Source: Salirhabdus euzebyi (GTDB lineage Bacteria > Bacillota > Bacilli > Bacillales > Alkalibacillaceae). Taken from it: DNA of 64,000 nt. A program made the position numbers and the translations under genes. Where the stretch lies: the NCBI RefSeq assembly GCF_014207435.1, contig NZ_JACHGH010000002.1:1-64000 (forward strand), given 5' to 3'. The notes below the pieces were generated by a model. That model worked only from the letters and a program-made list of their open reading frames with translations. It was not told the origin of the DNA and made no database searches. This document shows, in pieces, positions 45,805 to 55,925 of this stretch. Numbering within the stretch: position 1 is the first letter of the stretch; every line of letters starts with the position of its first letter.

Positions 45805-46389
45805 ATGTATAAAATGATTCTGATGGACAAGCGAGTATTATTACTATTATTTGTTATTAACGTACTAGGAACAATTTATGGTTATTATTGGTATCGCTCT
45901 CAATTATCTGTAACACCTGCTAAGTTTCTCATTTTTGTACCTGATAGCCCCACAGCTAGTTTATTTTTTGTATTTGTTTTATTGGCATTTATTTTAAACA
46001 AAAACATTCCATACATAGAAGCTCTTGCATTTGTAACGTTAGTAAAATATGGAGTTTGGGCAGTCGTTATGAATTTGCTAACGTATAAGGTTACTGGTAC
46101 TTTAGATCCTATAGCATTTATGCTAATCGTTTCGCACGGTGCAATGGCTGTACAAGCCATTCTCTATTCTCCTTTTTATCGAATTAAATGGTGGCATTTA
46201 ACAATTGCTGCTATTTGGACTTTACATAATGATGTCATTGATTATGTATTTGAAATGATGCCTGTTTATGGAAGATTAACGCAATATATGAACCAGATTG
46301 GCTATTTCACATTTTGGCTAAGTATTTTTTCTATCCTCCTTGTTTACTACATGAATGTCCGAAAGAGTAAAGAAATTCAAGCGTTCTAG
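45805..46389 (+). CDS. ypjA: YpjA, DUF1405 membrane protein
   Basis: A 194-aa protein with about six hydrophobic helices (LLLLFVINVLGTIYGYYWY; ASLFFVFVLLAFIL; ISHGAMAVQAIL-type; FTFWLSIFSILLVYY). Matches B. subtilis YpjA (185 aa) in place and size. Start ATG 45805, 7 nt after GAGGAG; the ATG at 45799 and GTG at 45772 are too near or in front of that site. Function unknown; usually downstream of qcrC. Confidence 0.87.
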   Translation: MYKMILMDKRVLLLLFVINVLGTIYGYYWYRSQLSVTPAKFLIFVPDSPTASLFFVFVLLAFILNKNIPYIEALAFVTLVKYGVWAVVMNLLTYKVTGTLDPIAFMLIVSHGAMAVQAILYSPFYRIKWWHLTIAAIWTLHNDVIDYVFEMMPVYGRLTQYMNQIGYFTFWLSIFSILLVYYMNVRKSKEIQAF

Positions 46390-46445
46390 TTTGTCCTACC
46401 TCTGCATACAATCTAGAAGATGGTATGGAGAGGAGTATTTGAAGG

Positions 46446-47234
46446 ATGACACTGAAAGTAAAGAGGAATGCAATGGTCATTGTAGTGATTGTAGTGACAT
46501 GGATGTATTTGTTTATCCCTACCTATTCGCAAGCAGATCACAACGGGAATAGCGAAATTAACTTCCTAGATGAAGTTTATACTGTATATGATCTAACAGA
46601 GGCTGGGAAATATAGTGCAGCAAAGTCAAAACTAAAAGAAATACTTGCAGCTGTAAAAGCAGGACACTTATCTCTTTCCTCTGAGAAGGTTAGTTATGTA
46701 TCAGAAATTACGAATGAGACGATAAATGTACTTGACATAAATTTTGAAAATGAAAAAATGAAAAAAAATAAAGTTTATAGCTTTGTACTTTTAATGGAAA
46801 CAGCACATAATCCGAAAAATCATTTGTTTTCTGGTTGGGAAGATCGATTAAAGGGACAAATCATGGATGTGCTTCAAAGTGAACATGTTTTTGTTGATCA
46901 AGAATATCGTGATTTTTTAGATCTATACCATAAAGTGTATCCCGCACTAAAATTAAATCAACCTACTGAAAAATGGCATGCTATTGAAGAAGAACGACAA
47001 AAATTGAATAATATTGATGATTACGAAGAAATAGAAAATGCACTAAGCGAACTGCTGTCAAATATAGGTGAAGAGGAAGAAGTAATCGTAGAACCAGAAA
47101 AAGATGATACTTCATTTGTATGGGTTTTGTTTTCCGTAGGGGGAGCAATCATCTTCACATTAATTTATGTAGGTTGGAGAAAATACAAGGGAGAAAAGAA
47201 AGCCGCAAAACACAAAAATGTTGACGAGTCATAA
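46446..47234 (+). CDS. ypjB: YpjB, sporulation-associated membrane protein
   Basis: A 262-aa exported protein. Signal peptide about 1-31, a helical extracytoplasmic domain (DLTEAGKYSAAKSKLKEIL), and a C-terminal membrane helix about 223-243 (FVWVLFSVGGAIIFTLIYVGW), with a basic cytoplasmic tail. Fits YpjB of B. subtilis (264 aa), whose gene is under sporulation control. ATG 46446 with GAAGG just before and GAGAGGAG further up. Molecular role unknown. Confidence 0.87.
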   Translation: MTLKVKRNAMVIVVIVVTWMYLFIPTYSQADHNGNSEINFLDEVYTVYDLTEAGKYSAAKSKLKEILAAVKAGHLSLSSEKVSYVSEITNETINVLDINFENEKMKKNKVYSFVLLMETAHNPKNHLFSGWEDRLKGQIMDVLQSEHVFVDQEYRDFLDLYHKVYPALKLNQPTEKWHAIEEERQKLNNIDDYEEIENALSELLSNIGEEEEVIVEPEKDDTSFVWVLFSVGGAIIFTLIYVGWRKYKGEKKAAKHKNVDES

Positions 47235-47288
47235 CAATTTGACTAAAATTGACCTTAGTAAATATATATTTTAATGGAGGAGTTGCTT

Positions 47289-47972
47289 ATGGCATTAAGT
47301 ACGTATCTTATATACTTCGCAATACTTCTCATTGTGCCTTTATGGGCAAGCGGAAGAGTAAAAAAGACGTATAAAAAGTATTCAAAAGTTGAAAATTCTT
47401 CCTTTATGACAGGTGCACAAGTAGCTCGAAAAATATTAGATGACAACGGTCTTTATGACGTTAAGATTGAAGAAATAAAAGGGGTAATGACTGATCATTA
47501 TGATCCAAGAGTAAAGACAGTAAGGTTGTCTACTGAGAACTATCACGGTCATTCTCAAGCTGCTGCTGCAATTGCTGCCCATGAAGTTGGACATGCGATT
47601 CAAGATGCTGAGGCATATGCTTTCTTACGTTTTCGTCATGCTTTAGTACCAGTTGCTAATTTAGGTTCTAATTTTTCCTTTATCCTAATTATTGCTGGTT
47701 TTATCTTGTACTCCACTCAACTATTTTTAGCAGGTATTATTTTTATGGCATTCGCAGTATTATTTCAGTTGGTCACTCTACCAGTTGAGTTTAATGCCTC
47801 AACACGGGCAATGGATCAACTCGTTTCTTCTGGAGTCATACGTAGTAATGAAGAGAGAGAGACGAAAAAAGTTCTTAATGCTGCTGCTCTAACATATGTT
47901 GCTGCTGCAGTTGTAGCCCTTCTAGAACTATTACGTTTCGTTCTGATGTTTGTAGGGATGAATGAGGATTAA
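47289..47972 (+). CDS. Membrane zinc metallopeptidase, YugP-like
   Basis: A 227-aa neutral metallopeptidase. HEVGH (HExxH zinc site, about residues 98-102) within AIAAHEVGHAIQ; a third ligand is expected in VEFNASTRAMDQL (E about 163). Membrane helices at about 4-20, 117-155 and the C-terminus. Resembles B. subtilis YugP (225 aa), encoded elsewhere there. ATG 47289 is 6 nt after GGAGGAG; the ATG at 47274 lies inside that site. Substrate unknown. Confidence 0.85.
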   Translation: MALSTYLIYFAILLIVPLWASGRVKKTYKKYSKVENSSFMTGAQVARKILDDNGLYDVKIEEIKGVMTDHYDPRVKTVRLSTENYHGHSQAAAAIAAHEVGHAIQDAEAYAFLRFRHALVPVANLGSNFSFILIIAGFILYSTQLFLAGIIFMAFAVLFQLVTLPVEFNASTRAMDQLVSSGVIRSNEERETKKVLNAAALTYVAAAVVALLELLRFVLMFVGMNED

Positions 47973-47977
47973 TACAG

Positions 47978-48010
47978 AGATTAGACTCCTAGGAGTCTAA
48001 TCTTTTTTTG
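47978..48010 (+). terminator. Terminator of the metallopeptidase gene
   Basis: A perfect 26-bp palindrome (47978-48003, arms AGATTAGACTCC/GGAGTCTAATCT) directly followed by T residues. Confidence 0.93.
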
Positions 48011-48023
48011 TACTTTAGTTTAA

Positions 48024-48066
48024 AACTTGGCTATCCCTCTTCGTTCAAAGAGTTGGCAGCCAAGTT
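48024..48066 (-). terminator. Hairpin, probable ypjC terminator (minus strand)
   Basis: Arms AACTTGGCT and AGCCAAGTT (9 bp) plus inner CTCTT/AAGAG. Read on minus it is followed by TTTTAAACT. It is 135 nt past the ypjC stop, between two convergent genes. Confidence 0.6.
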
Positions 48067-48201
48067 CTATATAGAAATTTTTGAAGTGTCAGTCACTGTC
48101 TATGACAAATGAGTTTGATTACTAATCTAGATAAGCCTTATTTTATCGGGTGACGAATAGTCATATCTATACGTAAAGCTATTGCAGGAATTGCTCTACT
48201 T

Positions 48202-49071
48202 TTAAGTGATAGGATTCTTGTCTCCGTCTAGTGTAAAGCCTTCTCCCATTACGTCATGTACCGAGCTGACTGCTACAAAGGCATGTGGATCTATAGAGGT
48301 AATGATGTTTCGTAATCTGATGATTTCATTTCTCCCGACCACACAGTAGAGGACATCACGTCTTGCACCAGTAAAACTTCCTCTTCCTTGTAGTACTGTA
48401 ACCCCTCTTTCCATTTCCTTCATGATGCTAGCAGCTATTTGATCACTCTTTTCTGAAATAATAGTTGCTCCTCTTGCTGAATAGGCCCCTTCTTGAATAA
48501 AGTCGATAACTCTCGTACCAATAAATACAGCTACTAATGTGTACATACCTTCAATTAGATTTAAATAGAGAGCAATAGAAGCAAAAATAACAACTGCATC
48601 AAAAAGAAACATGGTTCGGCCCATACTCCAACCGACATATTTATGAACCAATCTGGCAATAATATCAACTCCGCCCGTTGTTCCACCATATCGGAAAATA
48701 ATTCCTAATCCTACCCCTATAAACGTTCCCGCAAACAAGGCTGCTAAAGTCATGTCACTTTGTAAAGGGATAGGAAAGGAATATATTTGAAATACCCATA
48801 GAAAAACAGAAACAGCAAATGTTCCAACTACTGTATAGACTAACGTTAGCTTTCCAAGTAACTTCCATCCAATAAAGAAGATTGGAATGTTTAATAGGAT
48901 GTTGAGTAATCCTGGGTCCCAGTCTAAAAGGAAATAAAGCAACAAAGTTATCCCGGTGAATCCACCTTCAGAAAGGTTGTTTTGCATGTTAAAATGGACC
49001 AAACCAAATGAAAAGACGGCTGCTCCAATTAAAATAAATAAAATATTCTTAAGCTTAATCCCAATTTTCAC
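48202..49071 (-). CDS. ypjC: YitT-family membrane protein YpjC (DUF161/DUF2179)
   Basis: A 289-aa protein. Five to six N-terminal membrane helices (DUF161, about 10-180, with FTGITLLLYFLLDWDPGLLNILLNIPIF and GGTTGGVDIIARLVHKY) are followed by a cytosolic DUF2179 domain (about 200-285; GATIISEKSDQIAASIMKEMERGVTVLQGRG, IDPHAFVAVSSVHDVMGEGF). The arrangement fits YpjC/YitT of B. subtilis. Function unproven. Reads opposite to both neighbours, as in B. subtilis. ATG at 49071 with AAGGGAGAG. Confidence 0.9.
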   Translation of the reverse strand: MKIGIKLKNILFILIGAAVFSFGLVHFNMQNNLSEGGFTGITLLLYFLLDWDPGLLNILLNIPIFFIGWKLLGKLTLVYTVVGTFAVSVFLWVFQIYSFPIPLQSDMTLAALFAGTFIGVGLGIIFRYGGTTGGVDIIARLVHKYVGWSMGRTMFLFDAVVIFASIALYLNLIEGMYTLVAVFIGTRVIDFIQEGAYSARGATIISEKSDQIAASIMKEMERGVTVLQGRGSFTGARRDVLYCVVGRNEIIRLRNIITSIDPHAFVAVSSVHDVMGEGFTLDGDKNPIT

Positions 49072-49303
49072 GTAAGCTCTCCCTTCTTATGCTTTTATGT
49101 ACTCAGTACTAATAATCAGGTTTTCAGTCAATCCCTATTGCACTACTAGTCTTTTTTCCTACGAGGTACTTAGGTATCTTGCAGAAGATACGTATTCATT
49201 ATAGACAATGGAAAATTTTAGAGCAACACGGTTTAAATAATTTGTCAAAAAGCCCCCTTTTAGCTAACATGAAGGATGATAATGCTTTTGAAAGAGGGAT
49301 CCT

Positions 49304-49651
49304 ATGTCTGAAAAGAATTTTACAACAGAGGAAATACAAAAAAGAGTAGACGAATACATATCACAATTTAAAGAAGGCTACTTTTCTCCCTTGAGCATGT
49401 TAGCGAGATTGACTGAAGAAGTAGGGGAAATGGCAAGAGAAGTAAATCATTATTATGGTGAAAAACCGAAAAAGAAAACAGAACAAGAGAATACAATTGA
49501 AGAAGAACTTGGTGATTTGTTATTTGTCACAATCTGTTTTGCAAATTCATTAAATATTAATTTAAGTAAGGCTTTCGATATAGCAATGACTAAATTCGAA
49601 ACAAGGGATAAAGACAGATGGACGAGAATAGATAAGGAGGACTTAAAATGA
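49304..49651 (+). CDS. ypjD: MazG-type nucleotide pyrophosphohydrolase YpjD
   Basis: A 115-aa all-helical dNTP pyrophosphatase of the MazG superfamily. Metal-binding glutamates in [13 protein letters not shown] (about 42-54) and [12 protein letters not shown] (about 67-78), the EExxE plus ExxD motif. Expected to clean up non-canonical nucleotides. The stop overlaps the dapB ATG by 4 nt, the start of a long co-directional operon. Starts at ATG with AGAGGGATCC. Confidence 0.92.
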   Translation: MSEKNFTTEEIQKRVDEYISQFKEGYFSPLSMLARLTEEVGEMAREVNHYYGEKPKKKTEQENTIEEELGDLLFVTICFANSLNINLSKAFDIAMTKFETRDKDRWTRIDKEDLK

Positions 49652-50448
49652 ACACAGTAAAAATTATACTAGCAGGACCTAGAGGTAAAATGGGAAGTGA
49701 AGCACTGCGTTTAATTGAAAAAACAGAAAACTTTGAACTAGTCGGCTGTATAGATAGAAAACATAATGGAATGAAATTGAAAGACTTGGAAGGGTTCCCT
49801 GCACTAGACGCTGAAATTTATACAAACGCAGAGGAAGCATTTCAAAAAGTAGATGCAGATGTACTTATTGATTTAACATCACCAGAAGTAGGATATAAGC
49901 ATACTCGTTTGGCATTAGAAAACGGTGTGAGACCGGTAGTAGGAACAACCGGTTTTACGAAAGAACAGCTTGTTGAAATTGAGAGCTTAGTAGAACAAAA
50001 AGAACTAGGTGCAGTCATTGCACCAAACTTTGCAGTCGGTGCTGTTCTGATGATGCAATTCTCCAAATGGGCTGCTAAATACTTCCCAGACGTTGAAATA
50101 ATTGAAAAACATCATGATCAAAAATTAGATGCTCCATCAGGAACTGCTGTTAAGACCTCAGAATTAATCAAAGAAGTAAGGGAAGCGAAAAATCAAGGAC
50201 ATCCAGATGAAAAAGAAACAATTCAAGGGGCTAGAGGTGCGAATGATGACGGGATGAGAATACACAGTATCCGTTTGCCTGGTTTAATTGCGCACCAAGA
50301 GGTTATTTTTGGGGGAACTGGCCAAACATTGACGATAAAACATGACACGTACCACCGTCAATCTTTTATGAGTGGTGTGAAGTTAGCTGTAGAACAAGTA
50401 CAGAAATTAAACGTACTCGTTTATGGTTTAGAAAATTTATTGGAATAG
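49648..50448 (+). CDS. dapB: 4-hydroxy-tetrahydrodipicolinate reductase
   Basis: A 266-aa NAD(P)H enzyme in the lysine/diaminopimelate (and dipicolinate) route. Coenzyme motif [11 protein letters not shown] (10-20). The active-site signature [15 protein letters not shown] lies at about 153-167. GTTGFT and APNFAVGA blocks present. Diaminopimelate feeds cell wall, and its precursor feeds spore dipicolinic acid. ATG with AAGGAGG. Confidence 0.96.
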   Translation: MNTVKIILAGPRGKMGSEALRLIEKTENFELVGCIDRKHNGMKLKDLEGFPALDAEIYTNAEEAFQKVDADVLIDLTSPEVGYKHTRLALENGVRPVVGTTGFTKEQLVEIESLVEQKELGAVIAPNFAVGAVLMMQFSKWAAKYFPDVEIIEKHHDQKLDAPSGTAVKTSELIKEVREAKNQGHPDEKETIQGARGANDDGMRIHSIRLPGLIAHQEVIFGGTGQTLTIKHDTYHRQSFMSGVKLAVEQVQKLNVLVYGLENLLE

Positions 50449-50458
50449 AGGAGAAAAA

Positions 50459-50872
50459 ATGAATATTGCTTTAATTGCTCATGATGAAAAAAAGCAAGAA
50501 TTAGTGGATTTTGTAACTGCCTATCAAATGATCTTTGAAAAGCATTCCCTATATGCAACAGGAACGACGGGAAAAAGAATTAGCGAGGCAACTGGATTGT
50601 CGGTTTATCGATTCCAATCAGGCCCATTAGGTGGAGATCAACAAATAGGTAGTATGATTGCGGAAAATAAGATGGATATAGTCATCTTCTTTCGCGATCC
50701 ACTCACTGCTCAGCCACATGAGCCAGATGTAACAGCATTACTACGTCTTTGTGATGTGTATAAAATTCCGCTAGCAACAAATTTGGCTGCAGCCGAAGTA
50801 ATGATACATGGTTTAAAAAGAGGAGATTTCCATTGGAGGGAAATTATCAACCCTAAAAAAGGTGATAATTAA
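50459..50872 (+). CDS. mgsA: Methylglyoxal synthase
   Basis: A 137-aa enzyme converting DHAP to methylglyoxal. Family blocks: [14 protein letters not shown] (5-18), ATGTTGK (about 37-43), and the catalytic [16 protein letters not shown] (about 57-72). Located 10 nt after dapB, the B. subtilis order. Methylglyoxal is removed with bacillithiol, whose synthesis gene bshA is next. Confidence 0.95.
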   Translation: MNIALIAHDEKKQELVDFVTAYQMIFEKHSLYATGTTGKRISEATGLSVYRFQSGPLGGDQQIGSMIAENKMDIVIFFRDPLTAQPHEPDVTALLRLCDVYKIPLATNLAAAEVMIHGLKRGDFHWREIINPKKGDN

Positions 50873-50892
50873 CGAAAGGTGAACAAAACAAA

Positions 50893-52020
50893 ATGAGCTT
50901 AAAAATTGGAATTACGTGTTATCCATCCGTTGGTGGATCAGGCATTATTGCAACAGAACTGGGGAAATTATTAGCAGAAAAAGGTCATGAAATTCATTTT
51001 ATTTCTTCAACCATGCCATTTCGATTAAAACGTCTATATTCAAATATCTATTTTCATGAAGTAGAAGTCAATAATTATCCCCTTTTTAAGCATCCGCCGT
51101 ATGATTTGGCATTAGCGAATAAAATGGCTGAGGTTATTAATAGAGAGAAACTAGATGTGATGCACGTACATTATGCGATGCCCCATGCCGTTTGCGCTAT
51201 TTTGGCAAAACAAATGGTGGATCATGATGTGAAGATTGTAACGACATTACATGGTACGGATATTACCGTTTTAGGAATAGATTTAAGTTTGAAGAATATG
51301 ATTCGGTTTGGGATTGAAAAATCAGATGGAGTAACTTCTGTTTCAGAGAGCTTAAAGCATCAAACAGAAGAAATGCTTCATGTAGATAAAGAAATAGACG
51401 TTATTTATAATTTTGTAGATGAACGGGAATACAAACATAAATCTGTTGGTGAATTGAAACAGCAGTTAAAAATTAAAGAAGATGAAAAAGTGTTAATCCA
51501 TATATCTAATTTTCGAAAAGTAAAAAGAGTGCAGGACGTTATTAGCGTTTTTCATGAGGTATCCAAACAAGTACCTTCAAAATTATTGCTAGTCGGAGAT
51601 GGACCTGAATACATACATGTTAGGCAGCAGGTTCAAGAATTAGGAATTCAGGAAAAGGTAGTTTTCTTAGGGAAGCAAGAAAATGTTTCTGAACTTTTAT
51701 CGATTGCTGATGTTAAATTGCTATTATCAGAAAAGGAAAGCTTCGGGTTAGTATTATTAGAAGCCATGGCTTGTGGGGTTCCGTGTATCGGAACAGACGT
51801 AGGTGGTATTCCAGAAGTGATAATAGATGGACAGACGGGATACATTTGTCCGGTAAGTGAAATAGAACTTATTAGTAACCGCGCCATTGATCTATTAACC
51901 AATAAACCATTATGGGAAAGTTTTTCAAAGGAATCGATAAAAAGAGTAAATGAACATTTTGATTCCAGTAAGGTTGTTCAACAATACGAGGAAGTATATT
52001 ATCGACTTTTAAAAGGATGA
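50893..52020 (+). CDS. bshA: N-acetyl-alpha-D-glucosaminyl L-malate synthase BshA
   Basis: A 375-aa GT-B glycosyltransferase (GT4) for the first step of bacillithiol synthesis, UDP-GlcNAc plus L-malate. N-terminal CYPSVGGSGIIATELGKLLAEKGH (9-32), then TTLHGTDITVLG (116-127). The EX7E motif is in ESFGLVLLEAMACGVP (about 281-296). In B. subtilis bshB1 lies immediately upstream; here only 20 nt separate mgsA and bshA, so that deacetylase is missing from the site. Confidence 0.94.
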   Translation: MSLKIGITCYPSVGGSGIIATELGKLLAEKGHEIHFISSTMPFRLKRLYSNIYFHEVEVNNYPLFKHPPYDLALANKMAEVINREKLDVMHVHYAMPHAVCAILAKQMVDHDVKIVTTLHGTDITVLGIDLSLKNMIRFGIEKSDGVTSVSESLKHQTEEMLHVDKEIDVIYNFVDEREYKHKSVGELKQQLKIKEDEKVLIHISNFRKVKRVQDVISVFHEVSKQVPSKLLLVGDGPEYIHVRQQVQELGIQEKVVFLGKQENVSELLSIADVKLLLSEKESFGLVLLEAMACGVPCIGTDVGGIPEVIIDGQTGYICPVSEIELISNRAIDLLTNKPLWESFSKESIKRVNEHFDSSKVVQQYEEVYYRLLKG

Positions 52021-52026
52021 CGTACT

Positions 52027-53229
52027 ATGAACCAGCTTTTTGTGGAGGGCATTCCAGTTCTTAAGAAAATAGAGAATCATGGATTTGAAGCGGTTTTTGT
52101 TGGAGGTTCTATTCGTGACTACCTTTTAAACAAACCGTTACACGACATTGATATTGCAACAAGTGCCCCACCAGAAGTCGTGCAAAACATATTTGAAAAA
52201 ACGATTCCTATTGGTATTGAGCATGGTACCGTTCTCGTTTTGTATGAGGAAAAATCCTATGAAGTGACTACATATCGAGTAGAAAGTGATTATCGTGATT
52301 ACCGTCATCCAGATAAAGTAGAGTTTGTTTCCAGTTTACAGTTAGATCTTTCAAGGAGAGATTTCACGATTAATGCGATGGCAATGAATAAATCAGGTGA
52401 AATTATTGATCCCTTCCAAGGACAAGTGCATTTACAGAAACGCATATTAAAAACGGTAAATGAGGCAGAAGAACGATTTACAGAGGATCCGTTACGCATG
52501 ATGCGTGCTTTACGATTTGTAAGTCAATTAGATTTTAATCTTGACGAAGAAGCATTAAAAGCTATTCGAACTCACCGCTTTTTACTAGAAAAAATTGCTG
52601 TGGAAAGACTAGCAATAGAAACAGAAAAGTTATGGCGAGGTCCAGCACTTCAAAAGGCACTTTCGTTGTTACAGGAAACGGGAGTGGATGGTCATTTACC
52701 TATTTTTAAAGAAAATACACGACTGATTGACTTAGCTAGAAAATATGCGAAATCTGCTTTTCATTCTTTAGAAGAAATCGTTGCATTTTTTCATTTGCTA
52801 AAAGAGGATATTTCTATTGAACAGTGGTGTAAAAGTTGGAAACTATCTAAAGCTGTCGAAAAAGCAAGCAAACGGTTAGTAAGCTCTTTTTCTTACTATA
52901 AGGAAAAAGGTATCGATGCATACTGCTTGTATGAACTTGATCCTTCTAGAATAGCTTCTTTTGTGCATCTCACTTCATTACTTACTAAATCTATTGTTCA
53001 TGAGGATGATGTGAGGAAGCGTTATGAAGGGTTACCGATTAAATCAACAAAAGACTTAGAAATAGATGGCTATGATATTGTACAAGCCTTTCCAGACATT
53101 CGGCCAGGTCCTTGGATAACGGAGCTTCTACAAGAAGTGGAGAGGAAAGTGCTTTTTCAACAATTACCAAATAACAAAGAACAAATAATGGAATGGGTGA
53201 AAAAATGGAATCCACAAGAAAAAAGTTAA
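52027..53229 (+). CDS. cca: CCA-adding tRNA nucleotidyltransferase
   Basis: A 400-aa class II enzyme adding CCA to tRNA 3' ends. Catalytic nucleotidyltransferase region GGSIRDYLLNKPLHDIDIATSA (27-48) with DID carboxylates, RRDFTINAMA (about 109-118) and the EDPLRMMRALRF motif (about 155-166) of the Cca family. A typical C-terminal domain extends to 400. Length fits B. subtilis. 6 nt after bshA; its last codons overlap birA. Confidence 0.95.
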   Translation: MNQLFVEGIPVLKKIENHGFEAVFVGGSIRDYLLNKPLHDIDIATSAPPEVVQNIFEKTIPIGIEHGTVLVLYEEKSYEVTTYRVESDYRDYRHPDKVEFVSSLQLDLSRRDFTINAMAMNKSGEIIDPFQGQVHLQKRILKTVNEAEERFTEDPLRMMRALRFVSQLDFNLDEEALKAIRTHRFLLEKIAVERLAIETEKLWRGPALQKALSLLQETGVDGHLPIFKENTRLIDLARKYAKSAFHSLEEIVAFFHLLKEDISIEQWCKSWKLSKAVEKASKRLVSSFSYYKEKGIDAYCLYELDPSRIASFVHLTSLLTKSIVHEDDVRKRYEGLPIKSTKDLEIDGYDIVQAFPDIRPGPWITELLQEVERKVLFQQLPNNKEQIMEWVKKWNPQEKS

Positions 53230-54200
53230 TCACCCTACTTGCCGAGCAGCAGGAACAATATGTTTCAGGGCAAAAGCTATCGGAGGAATTAAACATTTCA
53301 AGAGCAGCTATTTGGAAGCATATGAAGGGATTGGAGAAGGACGGATATAAAATAGATGCCATTTCTAGGGTCGGTTATCGAATAGTCGCCTTTCCGGATC
53401 AGATGAGTTTAAATACCATACAATGGGGATTGAACACTTCCTGGCTAGGACAACGAATGTATTACGAACCGCAACTAGATTCTACCCAGTCGTTAGCTCA
53501 TAAGCTTGCACTAGAAGGTGCAGAACATGGGACAGTTGTTATAGCGGATGAACAGTTAAAAGGGAGAGGACGCTTACATCGAAAATGGGATTCACAAAAA
53601 GGAAAAGGCATTTGGATGAGCATCATTTTAAGACCACCTTTAGAGCCACAAAGAGCACCACAGTTAACATTGGCTAGTGCAGTTGCCATCATTGATATGT
53701 TGGCATCGCAAGTTAATGTAAAGGGACAAATAAAGTGGCCCAACGATATATTTATACAAAATAAGAAGGTTGCAGGAATTTTAACAGAAATGCAAGCGGA
53801 ACAAGATTTGATTCAGTATGTCATTATTGGGATAGGTTTAAATGTAAACCAAACGGCAGAAGAAATACCTGAGGATTTACAAGAAATAGCAACTTCCTTA
53901 CAAATCGAAACAGAACAAACATGGGTACGGGAAGGACTTATTCAAAACTTATTGAAGGAAATCGAATCTGTTTATGAAGAGTATGTTCAAAACGGATTTG
54001 GGTCGATTAAAAAGAGATGGGAGCTAGCCGCCTACAAGATGGGTGACTGGATTAAAGTGAAAGCAATGCGCAAAGAGTGGGATGCAAAGCTTATCGGAAT
54101 ACAAAATGATGGGGCATTAATTGTTGAAGATACAGATAAAGCGCGAAAGGTCTTGTATTCTGCTGAAATTGATTGGAATAAGGGCGGTGTAGACTTATGA
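53205..54200 (+). CDS. birA: Biotin ligase and biotin-operon repressor
   Basis: A 331-aa bifunctional protein. An N-terminal HTH (about 1-60; [23 protein letters not shown]) represses biotin genes. The ligase domain has [16 protein letters not shown] (biotinyl-adenylate loop, about 112-127), KWPNDIFI and the final SH3-like domain. ATG 53205 follows GGGTGA by 5 nt; the ATG at 53193 lies inside that site. Overlaps cca by 25 nt and panB by 4 nt. Confidence 0.95.
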   Translation: MESTRKKLITLLAEQQEQYVSGQKLSEELNISRAAIWKHMKGLEKDGYKIDAISRVGYRIVAFPDQMSLNTIQWGLNTSWLGQRMYYEPQLDSTQSLAHKLALEGAEHGTVVIADEQLKGRGRLHRKWDSQKGKGIWMSIILRPPLEPQRAPQLTLASAVAIIDMLASQVNVKGQIKWPNDIFIQNKKVAGILTEMQAEQDLIQYVIIGIGLNVNQTAEEIPEDLQEIATSLQIETEQTWVREGLIQNLLKEIESVYEEYVQNGFGSIKKRWELAAYKMGDWIKVKAMRKEWDAKLIGIQNDGALIVEDTDKARKVLYSAEIDWNKGGVDL

Positions 54201-55036
54201 AAACGAGAGTAACATTTCAAAAAATGAAAAGAGAACAAGAAAAAATATCAATGATTACAGCTTATGATTATCCCTCTGCTAAGCTTTCTCAGCAGGCAGA
54301 AATTGATATGATTTTAGTTGGAGATTCTCTTGGAATGGTTGTTCTTGGCTATGACTCTACAATTCCTGTTACAGTAGAGGATATGATTCATCATGGAAAG
54401 GCAGTAACAAGAGGTGCAGACGATACATTTGTCGTCATAGACATGCCATTTATGTCTTACCATATTTCCACTGAAGATACATTACACAATGCAAAAAGGT
54501 TATTTCAAGAAACGAAAGCGCAAGCTTTAAAGGTTGAGGGTGCTGGAGAAGTACTACAAACTATTGAACGACTCACACACGCAGGCATTCCGGTTGTTGG
54601 ACATTTAGGTCTGACGCCACAGTCCGTTAATGTTTTAGGTGGCTATCGTATTCAAGGTAAAACGAAAAAAGATGCAGAACTACTTTTACAAAACGCTAAA
54701 GAAGTAGAAGAGGCAGGGGCTATAGCTCTCGTTTTAGAATGCGTACCTGAACCATTAGCAGAACTAATTACGAAAGAAATATCAATTCCTACAATTGGAA
54801 TTGGGGCAGGGAAACATTGCGATGGACAAGTTCTTGTCTATCATGATTTGCTAAAGTATGGGGTCGATCGATTACCGAAGTTTGTTAAGCCATACGGTGA
54901 TTTGAATGATGTTATTCTAAAAGCTATTAGTGATTATCACAATGAAGTGAAAAATAATCAATTTCCTACAGAAGCGTTTTCTTATATGATGGATAAGGAA
55001 GAATTAGCTAGTCTGTATGGAGGGAAAAAAGCATGA
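54197..55036 (+). CDS. panB: 3-methyl-2-oxobutanoate hydroxymethyltransferase
   Basis: A 279-aa enzyme making ketopantoate, first step of pantothenate synthesis. Family signatures: [28 protein letters not shown] (about 19-46), [37 protein letters not shown] and the [18 protein letters not shown] motif (about 196-213). Overlaps birA and panC by 4 nt each, so panBCD is translationally coupled. Confidence 0.96.
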   Translation: MKTRVTFQKMKREQEKISMITAYDYPSAKLSQQAEIDMILVGDSLGMVVLGYDSTIPVTVEDMIHHGKAVTRGADDTFVVIDMPFMSYHISTEDTLHNAKRLFQETKAQALKVEGAGEVLQTIERLTHAGIPVVGHLGLTPQSVNVLGGYRIQGKTKKDAELLLQNAKEVEEAGAIALVLECVPEPLAELITKEISIPTIGIGAGKHCDGQVLVYHDLLKYGVDRLPKFVKPYGDLNDVILKAISDYHNEVKNNQFPTEAFSYMMDKEELASLYGGKKA

Positions 55037-55905
55037 AGGTTGTTCACACCGTGAGAGAAATGCAGCAAATAGCGTTACAAAATAAACAAACAAATCAAAC
55101 AATTGGCTATGTCCCTACAATGGGATTTTTACATGATGGCCATCAACGACTTCTTCAATCTGCAAAAAAAGAAAATGATATAGTAGTTTTAAGCATTTTC
55201 GTCAATCCATTACAATTTGGGCCAAACGAAGATTTTGATCGTTATCCTCGTGATGAGGAGCATGATAGGGAAATTGCAGAACAAGAAGGTGTAGACATTG
55301 TCTTTATGCCTAGTGTAAGGGAAATGTATCCTTCATCCCTATCTGTACAATTAAATGTGAATAATCGTACAAACGTATTGTGTGGCAGGTCTAGAGAAGG
55401 GCATTTTGACGGTGTAGTCACTGTGTTAACGAAACTTTTCCATATTGTTATGCCCGATAAAGCGTATTTCGGTTTGAAAGACGCCCAACAAGTCGCGGTC
55501 GTAGAAGGGTTAGTAAAGGATTTAAATTTCCCTGTTAAAATCATGCCTATTCCAACTGTTCGAGAACAGGATGGATTGGCAAAAAGCAGTAGAAATGTTT
55601 ATTTGTCAAAAGAAGAGAGAGAACAGGCAAAATATTTATATCATGCATTACAGCATGGGCAACAATTGGTGAAAAAAGGAGAAAAAACAAAAGATATTAT
55701 CATAAATGAAGTTATACAGTTCATAAATTCCAAAACACGTGGTAAAATTGACTACGTTGAATTATTAACTTTTCCTAATTTGGAGCAAGTTGATCAAATC
55801 AATGAGAGAGTTATATTGGCTACAGCAGTACAATTTGAACGTGCCAGGCTAATTGATAATATTATTTTTGAGAAGAATGGGGAAATAACAATCACTTCTT
55901 CTTAA
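55033..55905 (+). CDS. panC: Pantothenate synthetase
   Basis: A 290-aa ATP-dependent ligase of pantoate and beta-alanine. HIGH-like motif HDGHQRLL (about 34-41) after [30 protein letters not shown] block; [17 protein letters not shown] and the KMSKS-type loop KSSRNVYLS (about 186-194). Follows panB, 20 nt before panD. Confidence 0.96.
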   Translation: MKVVHTVREMQQIALQNKQTNQTIGYVPTMGFLHDGHQRLLQSAKKENDIVVLSIFVNPLQFGPNEDFDRYPRDEEHDREIAEQEGVDIVFMPSVREMYPSSLSVQLNVNNRTNVLCGRSREGHFDGVVTVLTKLFHIVMPDKAYFGLKDAQQVAVVEGLVKDLNFPVKIMPIPTVREQDGLAKSSRNVYLSKEEREQAKYLYHALQHGQQLVKKGEKTKDIIINEVIQFINSKTRGKIDYVELLTFPNLEQVDQINERVILATAVQFERARLIDNIIFEKNGEITITSS

Positions 55906-55925
55906 AGAAAATAGGGGGAAGAGCA

